A stretch of DNA of 22,957 nucleotides from a virus: positions 1 to 22,957 of IMG/VR virus record IMGVR_UViG_3300032047_000140; one strand, written 5' to 3'. Positions 7,158-14,436 of the stretch are shown one piece after another. Position 1 is the first letter of the stretch; each line of letters begins with the position of its first letter. Both the position numbers and the translations under genes were made by a program. Under the pieces are notes generated by a model. The model made no database searches, was not told the DNA's origin, and saw only the letters and a program-made list of their open reading frames with translations.

Positions 7158-7285
7158 ACTATCACCGTCATAATTGTTATAATGGTCGCTATGTTCACGA
7201 TATTTACCATCATTAATATCTTATTTGATTTTGCTATCATAGCCAGCAATTCTTCTAATAATTCATTTGTTTTGTCCATCATCAT
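7154..7285 (-). CDS. Small membrane protein (43 aa)
   Basis: The first 20 residues form an amphipathic acidic helix. Residues 24-43 are almost entirely Ile, Val, Met, Thr and Ala, a predicted single transmembrane helix running to the C-terminus (a tail-anchor layout). The ATG follows GGAG with 9 bases of spacing, and the stop makes an ATGA overlap with the coiled-coil gene. Three Met codons in a row at the start leave the exact first residue open. It belongs to the gene block inserted in the split polymerase. No function is recognised. Confidence 0.55.
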   Translation of the reverse strand: MMMDKTNELLEELLAMIAKSNKILMMVNIVNIATIITIMTVIV

Positions 7286-7436
7286 TTTTATTCGCTCCTT
7301 GCTCAATATCAATAATGACCGCATTACGCTTTAAATTATTCATCATTTGAAATATCTCCTTTACTTCTTTTAAAGTAATATCCCATGTTTCTTCGGTATC
7401 ATACGATACCTTTACACTTACAATTTTAGTTCTCAT
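7263..7436 (-). CDS. Small protein of unknown function (57 aa)
   Basis: This 57-aa protein has an N-terminal strand (TKIVSVKVSY), a central helix (TLKEVKEIFQMMNNL), another strand (AVIIDIE) and an Asn/Asp/Lys tail, which suggests a small alpha-beta fold. The start at 7436 is chosen because GGAGGA lies 6 bases upstream. A longer frame exists but lies inside the previous gene. It overlaps the winged-helix gene by 11 bases and the membrane microprotein by 23 bases. No family is recognised. Confidence 0.55.
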   Translation of the reverse strand: MRTKIVSVKVSYDTEETWDITLKEVKEIFQMMNNLKRNAVIIDIEQGANKNDDGQNK

Positions 7437-7653
7437 GTTTAATCCTCCTGTAAATCTTTCTTCCTTTAGATGTTTTAATAGGCTCAACATATTTTTGTCT
7501 ATTCAAATACCAACCAATAGCGGCATTATCACAAACAAATGTTGTTCCTCTTGTTTCAATTAGTTTTTCTTTTATTGACATAGCGAAAAATTCTTCGCCA
7601 ATATCAAGGGATAAAACTAATTCATCTATCCATCTTTTAATGTGTGTGTTCAT
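7426..7653 (-). CDS. Winged-helix-like small protein (75 aa)
   Basis: Helices in residues 1-35 are followed by a segment (DNAAIGWYLNRQKYVEPI) that looks like a recognition helix, then by two short strands with basic residues (GRKIYRRI). This is the pattern of a winged helix-turn-helix. The 86-aa protein at 14176-14436 has the same order of elements. The start follows GATGATAAT. It lies in the block between the polymerase halves and could bind DNA as a regulator or accessory factor. The assignment is from pattern only. Confidence 0.55.
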   Translation of the reverse strand: MNTHIKRWIDELVLSLDIGEEFFAMSIKEKLIETRGTTFVCDNAAIGWYLNRQKYVEPIKTSKGRKIYRRIKHEN

Positions 7654-7657
7654 ATTA

Positions 7658-7780
7658 TCATCTCTTATCTATTAAATCCAAGAACTTTTCAGCCTCAATT
7701 CTTGCTTCTTCGGCACATCTTTTACAATGGTATTTGCCTTCAAATTCCGGCCTACATCTTAGTGGTGTTTTACATTTCAT
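7658..7780 (-). CDS. Zinc-binding microprotein (40 aa)
   Basis: This 40-residue protein has four Cys in two clusters (C3 and C9; CKRC at 19-22) and a His just before the second pair. A helix of acidic and basic residues fills the rest. This is a minimal zinc-ribbon or treble-clef shape. The ATG shares ATGA with the previous stop, and the stop is followed by TGATAATATG of the next gene. Although very short, both overlaps and the Cys pattern support coding. No function is known. Confidence 0.55.
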   Translation of the reverse strand: MKCKTPLRCRPEFEGKYHCKRCAEEARIEAEKFLDLIDKR

Positions 7781-8214
7781 ACTTCTAACTCCTTATTTTT
7801 ATTTTGTGCGTATTTTAGTGCTTGGATTTGAGAACTAAAAAACTTAAACAAACCATTTTGCCGAGTTCTTTTACCGCACTTTTCACAAGGCGATGATTGA
7901 AAAATACCATTTTTTAATTTATGTTCACCATGCTTAGTGGACATAATATTATATTGACCGCAACCTTCTTTTGGTGTTCTACCAGCAGGTTTTAACTTAT
8001 TATCTTCTAATTGAACAGGGCATTTCCAAACCACCCAATTTCTTGAATGAATAGGAGATTGTTTTATTTCTTTCTCTAAAATATGGGAATGCCCTTCTCT
8101 AACTTCTTTATATTTTAAAAGAACGAGGGCTTCTTTTTCTGTAAAACTTAATGCTTCACTCATGGGTAATAAGTCCTTAATTAAAATATAAGTCCTTAAA
8201 GTTATACCACTCAT
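7777..8214 (-). CDS. Zinc-finger protein in polymerase break (145 aa)
   Basis: This is the first gene after the PolB N-part and shares ATGA with its stop. Residues 20-55 are helical and charged. The C-terminal half carries four Cys: WKC (C65), GCG (C85) and CEKC (C110, C113), probably one zinc site, followed by a basic CGKRTR segment and a helix. A DNA-binding role is plausible. I looked for HNH, GIY-YIG and LAGLIDADG catalytic motifs, since homing endonucleases often sit at polymerase breaks, and saw none. It could be a degenerate mobile-element protein or an accessory polymerase subunit. Confidence 0.65.
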   Translation of the reverse strand: MSGITLRTYILIKDLLPMSEALSFTEKEALVLLKYKEVREGHSHILEKEIKQSPIHSRNWVVWKCPVQLEDNKLKPAGRTPKEGCGQYNIMSTKHGEHKLKNGIFQSSPCEKCGKRTRQNGLFKFFSSQIQALKYAQNKNKELEV

Positions 8215-9866
8215 ATTTCCATCTCCTTCGCCTTAAATGCGGCTAATCTAATAGCCTCTCTTGCACTTGCCGTTATAGAAGCCGCTAAATTAACATTAGC
8301 CCAACCAAATCCTTGAAAGGCAATAATTCCGTAAAATGAAGCCATTAAACGCTTTACTGCCATTTGATTATTATGCCATTTTTGATACTCGCCACTATCA
8401 TTAGAGGCTTTCATTCTTTTCTTATAGTCATTTCTTAACTCTTTTAATTCTAATACTGCTCTTGGTAATAGTCCTAATTCATCTGTTTTAAAATACAACA
8501 TATGTTTCTTTTCAACGGGGCTAAAATCTCTTGGTGTTAGAATATTAACTGCAAATTCTGTTGGTTCTTCACTAATGGTTTCCCAAGATATATTTCTTGC
8601 TATCATCATTGAAGGATATAGACCTGCAAAATCAAAAGCCGCAACATTAAGATGTAATCCTTGAGTTTGTTCACTTAAAGGGTCATATATCATAGCCCCT
8701 TCATAAGTTTCTCTTTTCTCTACTTTACTTCCTGTCTTGCATTTCCACCAAGCATTTCTCATAAAGTAAATAGAACCCATGTGAGAAGCGTAGAAACAAG
8801 CATCAAATGGTGCTTTTAGTAATCTTTGTAGTGATAATATTGCTTCACTACAATAGTTTGATTCATCTATCTCGACTATCAACTTTACATCTTGTATAGC
8901 ATAGTCAAGATAAGTTTGAGTATCTTCTAACCAAGCCCTGCGATAAAATTCATTTGTATCGGGAAACTTCTCCGAGACAAGTTTCTTCTTGTTTAGAACT
9001 GTTTCACCAATATAATCAAGAGACAAAGAAGGTAATGTTCCTCTTTGTGAATCATTCCATTGTCTTTCAAATGCTAAATCTAAAGATAAAGTAATTCTTC
9101 CATTAATAGGTTGTTCAATAGGGCTAAAACCCTTTTCACCATATGCAAAGGAAAAACTATCTTTCTTTTTCTTTATACCTTTAATGTGTCCTGTTGGCGA
9201 CATTATTTGTGGATTAAGACCAAGAGCGCAGGTTCTTTCTAATAACTTAGGTATATCTGCAAAATGACCGAACCATGCAATTAACATATCGGGGTCTTTT
9301 ACAACCATTGTTGTCATAAAGTTTTCAAGCATGTCTTTTTCATTAGTGAATATTTTAGCATTCCCAAGAGGATAAGTGTGCATAATTTTACGCATTGCCT
9401 TTTCAGGAAACCATACCCATTGATGATACTTCTCTTCATAATTATCATACACTACAATAGTAGTAATACAATCGTGATATTCTCCGCCTTGTTGCCATTC
9501 CATATCCCAATACCATTTACGCATTTTATACTCCGGCATTTCTTTTACTTCATCAACTGCATATCTAAAGTGAAAAGGCACATCAGCCTCATAGGTTTTC
9601 TTGAACATATCTTTAGCCTTTCTAATATCAAAAGAAGTATCAACTACAACTTTCTTTAACGGCTCATTATCAATATTAACCCAATCACCACGAATATACT
9701 CAAAGTCTCTATCAATATACTTTGATGCCTTATACTTGGAAGGTTCTTTCTCATCTTCTTTAACATAAAAATAAGGTTTAACTTCCACCATTTCAAACTT
9801 CTTTTCACCGTTCTCTCTCCAAGATTTATAGATTCTTTTACCATCATTCATCTTACTTATTATCAT
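8211..9866 (-). CDS. DNA polymerase B, N-terminal part (exo and palm/fingers)
   Basis: This 551-aa protein is the first half of a split family B polymerase. The proofreading exonuclease is complete: Exo I D121/E123 (YWDMEW), Exo II D204 (FADIP) and Exo III Y322/D326 (YAIQD). The polymerase domain has motif A FDFAGLYPSM (D412) and motif B KRLMASFYG (K505, Y512, G513). The Asn of the usual KxxxNSxYG is replaced by Ala. The protein ends at residue 551, after the helix that follows motif B and just before motif C, which is encoded 1.26 kb further on at 6951. Together the parts total 847 aa, a normal PolB length. No intein residues are seen at the end. The enzyme would copy the viral genome. Confidence 0.92.
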   Translation of the reverse strand: MIISKMNDGKRIYKSWRENGEKKFEMVEVKPYFYVKEDEKEPSKYKASKYIDRDFEYIRGDWVNIDNEPLKKVVVDTSFDIRKAKDMFKKTYEADVPFHFRYAVDEVKEMPEYKMRKWYWDMEWQQGGEYHDCITTIVVYDNYEEKYHQWVWFPEKAMRKIMHTYPLGNAKIFTNEKDMLENFMTTMVVKDPDMLIAWFGHFADIPKLLERTCALGLNPQIMSPTGHIKGIKKKKDSFSFAYGEKGFSPIEQPINGRITLSLDLAFERQWNDSQRGTLPSLSLDYIGETVLNKKKLVSEKFPDTNEFYRRAWLEDTQTYLDYAIQDVKLIVEIDESNYCSEAILSLQRLLKAPFDACFYASHMGSIYFMRNAWWKCKTGSKVEKRETYEGAMIYDPLSEQTQGLHLNVAAFDFAGLYPSMMIARNISWETISEEPTEFAVNILTPRDFSPVEKKHMLYFKTDELGLLPRAVLELKELRNDYKKRMKASNDSGEYQKWHNNQMAVKRLMASFYGIIAFQGFGWANVNLAASITASAREAIRLAAFKAKEMEI

Positions 9867-9872
9867 TAATAT

Positions 9873-10646
9873 TCACGCACCTATATGTGGTGCTTTCAAT
9901 AGTATTCTATCATTAGCCACTATCAAAAGCGGAAATTCATCTTTCATGTATATGTTTAACATTTGGTCTTTCTCAAAGAAAGCATAAAGAGGGCTACTAA
10001 ATTCAATAGTTGCCCCTTCATTTGGATTAGTAATAAACAACGGAGTTAGCGTTTCTTCATACTTGTTAGTAATGCTTTGTCTTGTTGAAAGTGTTATTGT
10101 TTCATTCTTATCTAACTTGTATATGCCACTCTTAACCAATTCACATGCTTTAAGTGCATTCTGTAATTGTGCGTGTGTAATAGTAAATGCAGTTTCAAAT
10201 TGTCCTTTGCCGAAAGTCCATAGTCTATTCGGATTTACTTCATATCTAACATGACTTAGCATTCCCTTAATTCTTGTTAATGGTTGAATTTGAGGGTGAT
10301 TGACAACTAAAGGTATTGAAGCCTTCTTTGAATCACCACTTGTAATGGTAATAAAATCACCAACTGAAAATGTTATCTCATTAGAAAATGATTTCAAATA
10401 AGGAAGAACATTTGCGCTATCAAGACAGCAAATGCCTTCTTCGGATTCACCTTCTAATGGAATAGTTAGTGATACAAAGAAAGTTTGGTTTCCATTCCAA
10501 ATACTCAAATTATTATCTTTAACTTCTAAAAGAGCGTATGTTCCAAGATTGGTATTACCAAATCCATTATTAGTTGTTCCCTTTCCTTTAACTTGGACAC
10601 TCTCTAATCCGTTCTTTAGTTCATTTGTTTCTATTGTAAATTTCAA
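9873..10646 (-). CDS. PCNA-like DNA sliding clamp
   Basis: This divergent 257-aa clamp begins with the typical KFTIET..L strand-helix. The C-terminal signature is clear: FPLLI followed by ILLKAPHIG, matching the 'P....LaPri' end of PCNA. The length fits a two-domain, trimeric clamp. It would hold PolB on DNA through the PIP box of the polymerase C-part and also bind the PIP-box AAA+ protein. The start is TTG at 10646 in a TTGA overlap with the Sak4-like gene, with GAGAGGG 6 bases upstream. An in-frame extension upstream would add 12 residues inside that gene. The central region is only weakly similar to cellular PCNA. Confidence 0.8.
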   Translation of the reverse strand: MKFTIETNELKNGLESVQVKGKGTTNNGFGNTNLGTYALLEVKDNNLSIWNGNQTFFVSLTIPLEGESEEGICCLDSANVLPYLKSFSNEITFSVGDFITITSGDSKKASIPLVVNHPQIQPLTRIKGMLSHVRYEVNPNRLWTFGKGQFETAFTITHAQLQNALKACELVKSGIYKLDKNETITLSTRQSITNKYEETLTPLFITNPNEGATIEFSSPLYAFFEKDQMLNIYMKDEFPLLIVANDRILLKAPHIGA

Positions 10647-11464
10647 ATCAATCCCTCTCGCAATTCGGGAATACCTGTCCAAGAAACTTTACCTGTTCCG
10701 ACAGTTAATGATTCCCAAGTTTTACCGACAAGTGCAGTATTGGTTTTACTACTTAGTAATTCAGCCTTATACACTACATCGTTTTTCTTGCGAGTTCTTC
10801 TTGTTGAAATAATTTGGAACATATAATCTCCCCAATTGTGCCAATTAGGTTTAGAACCAATTACTTCTCCTGTTGCTCCATAATCTGCTTTAGCATGAGT
10901 AATGTAGATTTGGTCGCAATCTAAATTCTTACACATCATCAATAGAGAATAAAATGGTGCATTTCTTTTGCCCCATTCAAACTTCATCTTTTGTGGTTTG
11001 CCGATTTTAGAACTTCCGGTCACATTTAATGTGCAACAGTCAAGCCACTTATCTACTCCATCAAATACAAACAAAACATCTTCTCCTTCTGCTATTTTAG
11101 ACTTAACGAATAAAACAAAATCTTCGGAATTTGCTTCCGACTTTTGAATATCTAATTCGCCATTTTCATTTCTTACTTCGGGATTCCACAAAGTAATTCT
11201 TTCAGTCATCTCATGGTTTTGTCTCCATGTAGGTTCGCAACCATTATCCCAATCTAAAACATAAATTTGTTTATTAGGGAAATCAAGGGCTAATCCACTT
11301 TTGACTGTTTTGGGTTCTCCCCAAATACCACAAACTAAACGATTACTTCTTGCTAATCTACCTTCTGTTTGTTTCTTTAATTTATCCTGAAATGCGACAA
11401 CTCTTTGGTTCTCTATCATTTCATTCGCTACTGCCGGTTGTTTATTCTTACTTGTTAAACTCAT
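10643..11464 (-). CDS. Sak4/RadA-like RecA-fold ATPase
   Basis: This 273-aa ATPase has a P-loop GIWGEPKTVKSGLAL, with G49 to S56 as the core. The order GEPKTxKS is typical of the AAA_24/Sak4 group of phage single-strand annealing ATPases. The usual Gly before Lys is Val. Walker B is VLFVFDG (D135). An ITHAK strand near 188-192 matches the RecA motif 3 region. Sak4 proteins promote strand annealing or exchange with an SSB partner. Here the RPA-like SSB and the clamp are close neighbours. The start follows GGTGAT. It could also be called a minimal RadA-like recombinase, since it lacks the N-terminal HhH domain of RadA. Confidence 0.75.
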   Translation of the reverse strand: MSLTSKNKQPAVANEMIENQRVVAFQDKLKKQTEGRLARSNRLVCGIWGEPKTVKSGLALDFPNKQIYVLDWDNGCEPTWRQNHEMTERITLWNPEVRNENGELDIQKSEANSEDFVLFVKSKIAEGEDVLFVFDGVDKWLDCCTLNVTGSSKIGKPQKMKFEWGKRNAPFYSLLMMCKNLDCDQIYITHAKADYGATGEVIGSKPNWHNWGDYMFQIISTRRTRKKNDVVYKAELLSSKTNTALVGKTWESLTVGTGKVSWTGIPELREGLI

Positions 11465-11468
11465 TATA

Positions 11469-11726
11469 TCACCATTCCTCTATTATATCTTCATCTTCTA
11501 TATTTATTTTCTTTCCATTAAGTTTAGACCATGTTTCCAATACTGTTTTTAAATCTTCAATATTATTACAAACATATCTTGCTTCTTTAGTTCCAATATG
11601 GAACTTAGCCCAATAGGTATTTTCTTTCTTGTCATTTTCTTTCCAAGTAATAAAATCTACTTTAGACAAGTCAATCATATAACTATTGGTCTTTATTAAA
11701 TACTTATCTTCTTTTAGTTCATTCAT
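11469..11726 (-). CDS. Small protein, paralogue of next gene upstream (85 aa)
   Basis: This is an alpha-beta protein with an N-terminal KTNSYMIDLSKVDFITW block, several strands, and a C-terminal helix NIEDLKTVLETW. The same order of elements (LKT, a hydrophobic strand, K(I/V)xxI(S/T)W, further strands, EDL helix ending in W) occurs in the adjacent 74-aa protein, so the two look like tandem duplicates. Its tail is acidic and ends in Trp (EDIIEEW). It overlaps the upstream gene by 8 bases. No family is recognised. The layout suggests a homologous pair that may form a heterodimer. Confidence 0.65.
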   Translation of the reverse strand: MNELKEDKYLIKTNSYMIDLSKVDFITWKENDKKENTYWAKFHIGTKEARYVCNNIEDLKTVLETWSKLNGKKINIEDEDIIEEW

Positions 11727-11943
11727 AGGTAAATCCCCCTACTCCTAACCAATCACGAACATAAGAATCTAAAAACCTTTCAAGGTCTTCAAGTTCTAAA
11801 TATTGGATTATTGTTCCTGCGCTTGAATACACTTTCAATTCCATACCTAACACTCCATTTGAGTTCCATGAAATGTGTTGGATTTTATCGTAGTGAATAA
11901 ACGCTCTATCTGTTTTTAGTGCATTTTTAAAAATTCTTATCAT
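11719..11943 (-). CDS. Small protein, paralogue of next gene downstream (74 aa)
   Basis: This 74-aa protein shares its pattern with the 85-aa protein that follows it: ALKTDRAFIHYDKIQHISW, strands, then a LEDLERFLDSY helix and Trp. The match is by eye and covers most of the length, which supports duplication. AAGGAGA precedes the start. It is the first gene after the only sizeable non-coding gap of the window, so its mRNA leader carries the hairpin at 11960-11980. Function is unknown. Position next to SSB, Sak4-like ATPase and clamp suggests replication or recombination. Confidence 0.65.
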   Translation of the reverse strand: MIRIFKNALKTDRAFIHYDKIQHISWNSNGVLGMELKVYSSAGTIIQYLELEDLERFLDSYVRDWLGVGGFTYE

Positions 11944-11959
11944 AATAATTTCTCCTTAA

Positions 11960-11980
11960 ATATAGGCTTCGCACCTATAT
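11960..11980 (-). promoter_or_regulatory. Hairpin in leader of 74-aa gene
   Basis: A perfect 7-bp stem (ATATAGG with CCTATAT) encloses a 7-base loop. It sits directly upstream of the AAGGAGA ribosome-binding site (11951-11957) in the only longer gap of the array. It could be an RNA processing site, an mRNA stabiliser or an operator. The TATATTTAA on its downstream side also resembles an archaeal TATA box but lies too close to the start for a led transcript. Confidence 0.35.
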
Positions 11981-12009
11981 GACCGTCATTAACGCCAACG
12001 ACTACACAA

Positions 12010-12027
12010 TGATTGAATAATCAATCA
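12010..12027 (-). other. Small hairpin after SSB gene
   Basis: A perfect 6-bp inverted repeat (TGATTG and CAATCA around an ATTATT loop) overlaps the stop codon of the SSB gene (12025-12027). No T-tract follows, so it is not a clear terminator. It may mark an RNA 3' end or processing point together with the hairpin at 11960-11980. Confidence 0.3.
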
Positions 12028-13248
12028 AAACCAATCAAAGTTATCCTCAACGGGTTGGGAAACTTCAACGGCTGAACCATGCTTTAGGGTGCAATAAATA
12101 CCCGAAGCATTAATTGTTGTTGGTTCAACTCCTTCATCGGTTGTTCTTTGGCTTGTTCGGCCAACAATAATAACTGATGATTGAATACCGAAATCAATAT
12201 TCAAATGTGGGGGAATCCAACAAGTGACAATTCCCGAACCATCGGAATAATCCAATTCATAATCAATATCTGTTATATTGATAATTCTATTACCGTTCTT
12301 TGTTGGAGTCATATTCATATTAGTGACTGTTCCATCTGTAATTACAAATCTTTCTTTAGAAGGTAATTCCTGTCTTTGAATATGCGCTCTATCTAATTCC
12401 ATAAGTGGAGTTAGATGAGAACCAAAGTTATTTCTTAGACAATCTTCAAAGTCAAAGTTAGACATATCCCTAAATAATTCATTGTCCGGACTCATTTCAC
12501 TATTTAATGAAAGGCTATTGAATGTTAAATCTTTAGCCCCATAAATATCTGTTCCTGCATCATTAGCAACACAAAGGAAATGCACCCATTCAAATGTATT
12601 AGGTGCAAAATCTACTCCGCCTTGATTCTTATAAGAAAAGAAATAAGGTTTCATTTCACTTGTTCCAACAGAACCATAAAATATACCGCTTCTTCTCATT
12701 TGTTGTGGTGGTAGTGGTTTTCCGTATTGTGCATTCTTTCCGCCATTCATATAAACGGGCGTGTTATCTAAAGGAACATAATATCGGCCATCTTCTGTTT
12801 CTTCTGCTCCCGCAGGTAGAGATGAAATGGTTTTTTCTTCATATTCTCCATGTTGATAACGGGAAATAACCCACTTACCTAAAGCGTTTTCATTTGCTAT
12901 TGCTACAATTCCTTTTTCAAGGGCATTATCAGCATCACGCATAAACTCTTCTTTTGCTTTCATTCTGTTCCACGCCATCATATCTCTTGGTTCTTCTAAA
13001 GCAACAAAGAATCCAAATGCTGCCTTGTAAAAAGAATCATTACTGTTGTTATTGTTATTATTTGAATCTCCCTCTTGGGTTCTTCTAACATTCGCAACAT
13101 AGTTTCTCCATACACCTTTAGCAATTGGGGCGGTTGTTTCAATTCCGTTTTCTTCGCAAACTTCAACGAATTTTGCTAACGCTTCTTCTTCGCTCAAACC
13201 AATATATTGTGCGCTTTTAATCACTTCTGCTTTCATATCTTCATTCAT
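12025..13248 (-). CDS. RPA-like single-stranded DNA-binding protein
   Basis: This 407-aa protein has a helical N-terminal domain (EEALAKFVEVCEENG), then an Asn-rich linker at about 63-68. A central region probably holds one OB fold. A clear OB fold follows at about 300-387, with the strand pattern FVITDGTV, RIINITDI, GIVTCWI and SSVIIVG. The C-terminus is acidic and aromatic (EDNFDWF), the kind of tail SSBs use to dock partners. It should coat single strands during replication. ATG at 13248 is preferred because upstream in-frame sequence is a low-complexity Asn/Lys stretch overlapping RFC. It fits between the RFC and Sak4/PCNA genes. Confidence 0.75.
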   Translation of the reverse strand: MNEDMKAEVIKSAQYIGLSEEEALAKFVEVCEENGIETTAPIAKGVWRNYVANVRRTQEGDSNNNNNNSNDSFYKAAFGFFVALEEPRDMMAWNRMKAKEEFMRDADNALEKGIVAIANENALGKWVISRYQHGEYEEKTISSLPAGAEETEDGRYYVPLDNTPVYMNGGKNAQYGKPLPPQQMRRSGIFYGSVGTSEMKPYFFSYKNQGGVDFAPNTFEWVHFLCVANDAGTDIYGAKDLTFNSLSLNSEMSPDNELFRDMSNFDFEDCLRNNFGSHLTPLMELDRAHIQRQELPSKERFVITDGTVTNMNMTPTKNGNRIINITDIDYELDYSDGSGIVTCWIPPHLNIDFGIQSSVIIVGRTSQRTTDEGVEPTTINASGIYCTLKHGSAVEVSQPVEDNFDWF

Positions 13249-13298
13249 ATTTTTCACTTTCCTATTTTTTGTTTTTTTGTTTTTGTTTTTGTTCAATT

Positions 13299-14207
13299 CT
13301 ATGATAGTTGGCCAATTAACCATGAGGCTAATACTTTAGGAGTCATAGTGGTTGAACGCCATTCACTTTCTCCTATCGTTCTAAGGACTTTAAATTTCAA
13401 ATTGCTATCTAATTCAGCAATTAATACTGCGTCATGCAAGCCAATACAAATTTCACGGATAGTATATCCATCGTAAAGTAAGTTATGTATTGCCTGTAAA
13501 GAATCTGCCTGTTTATCAATTATTTTCATTAGTATTTTGCTATATTCATCTAAACTGTTATCCACCTGTGCCTTGAGGGAAGAATCACTTGCTTTTGCGG
13601 CCTGTAATTCTGTAATCGCCCTCCGCATATCACCGTTCATAGCATATATAAAGGAGTTCAAATCATTGGTTTCAAAACGAGTTATACCTTCTTTTTGAAG
13701 AATTGATTGTATTACTTCCAATAATGATTCATTACTCAATGGCTTAAAATGATAGTTGGCACATCTACTTTGTAATGCAAAGATAATCTTATTTCTATCA
13801 TTACAAGTAATAATAAATCTTATATTACTTGAATATCTTTCCATAATTCTTTTCAATGCATTTTGAGCATCATTAGTCATTCCATCCATTTCATCTAATA
13901 ATACGATTCTAAATGGTGCATCACCTATTGTTGCACTTTGAGCAATATTCTTTATTGTTGTTCTTACTGTTTCTAATCTTCTATCATCGGAAGCATTTAC
14001 TTCTATATAATTATCAATAAAAGATTCACCAAGTATTTCTTTGGCTAATACTAAAGAAGCACTTGTTTTCCCATTTCCCGGATTTCCATGAATTAAAACA
14101 TTAGGCATGTTTCTTTCTTCTATCCATGTTTTAGCGTCTAAACTAAAGTGTTCTTGTCCTATTAAGTCATTTAACTTATTTGGCCTGTATTTTTCTGTCC
14201 ATAACAT
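13299..14207 (-). CDS. Replication factor C small subunit (clamp loader)
   Basis: This 302-aa protein matches RFC-S throughout. It starts with WTEKYRP, has Walker A GNPGNGKT (41-48), Walker B LLDEMDG (D105, E106), sensor 1 in IITCN, and the arginine-finger SRC motif (S147-C149). The C-terminal collar domain is present at near-normal length. It would open and load the PCNA-like clamp. The start at 14207 has GGAGGA six bases upstream and lies 31 bases inside the previous gene. No full-length RFC large subunit is present, but the AAA+ protein at 14433-15275 may stand in for it. Confidence 0.93.
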   Translation of the reverse strand: MLWTEKYRPNKLNDLIGQEHFSLDAKTWIEERNMPNVLIHGNPGNGKTSASLVLAKEILGESFIDNYIEVNASDDRRLETVRTTIKNIAQSATIGDAPFRIVLLDEMDGMTNDAQNALKRIMERYSSNIRFIITCNDRNKIIFALQSRCANYHFKPLSNESLLEVIQSILQKEGITRFETNDLNSFIYAMNGDMRRAITELQAAKASDSSLKAQVDNSLDEYSKILMKIIDKQADSLQAIHNLLYDGYTIREICIGLHDAVLIAELDSNLKFKVLRTIGESEWRSTTMTPKVLASWLIGQLS

Positions 14208-14436
14208 TTTTATTCCTCCATATATTAACATCTTTTATTTTACATTTTCCAATCTTTTCAAATCTTTTATTTCTAAGTAGTTGTGCAATTTGATTTGAGG
14301 TAAATGAATATGACCTATTGGAAGAACTGCGCTTCCTTGAATTTTCTTTATTTAATTCATCCATTATCTGCCTACAAGTCATTTCTTTATCTTGTAAAAC
14401 AGATTCTATTCTATAAATTAATTTTCTTGTTTTCAT
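14176..14436 (-). CDS. Winged helix-turn-helix protein (86 aa)
   Basis: An N-terminal helix-turn (DKEMTCRQIMDELNKEN) is followed by a Ser/Arg-rich loop, then SNQIAQLLRN as recognition helix and two basic strands ending in VNIWRN. This is a winged helix. It is basic overall, which fits DNA binding. The gene sits between the PIP-box AAA+ gene and RFC-S, sharing ATGA with the former. GGAGGA lies upstream. It may regulate or accompany the clamp loader. The 75-aa protein at 7426-7653 has a similar plan. Confidence 0.65.
   Translation of the reverse strand: MKTRKLIYRIESVLQDKEMTCRQIMDELNKENSRKRSSSNRSYSFTSNQIAQLLRNKRFEKIGKCKIKDVNIWRNKNVMDRKIQAK

Noticed and set aside
6951-8214. Intein or frameshift in DNA polymerase
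   Set aside because: Both polymerase parts have clean starts and stops, no splicing residues are seen at the edges, and the intervening block holds separate genes in other frames with their own ribosome sites.
9656-9847. Minus-strand frame of 63 codons within the PolB N-part
   Set aside because: It is entirely inside the polymerase gene in another frame, with no recognisable domain and no need for a second product.
9873-9989. GCACC...GGTGC hairpin and shared CATATAGGTGCG 12-mer with the gap at 11969-11980
   Set aside because: The first copy is inside the end of the PCNA coding sequence, and a single shared 12-mer is expected by chance in 23 kb of AT-rich DNA.
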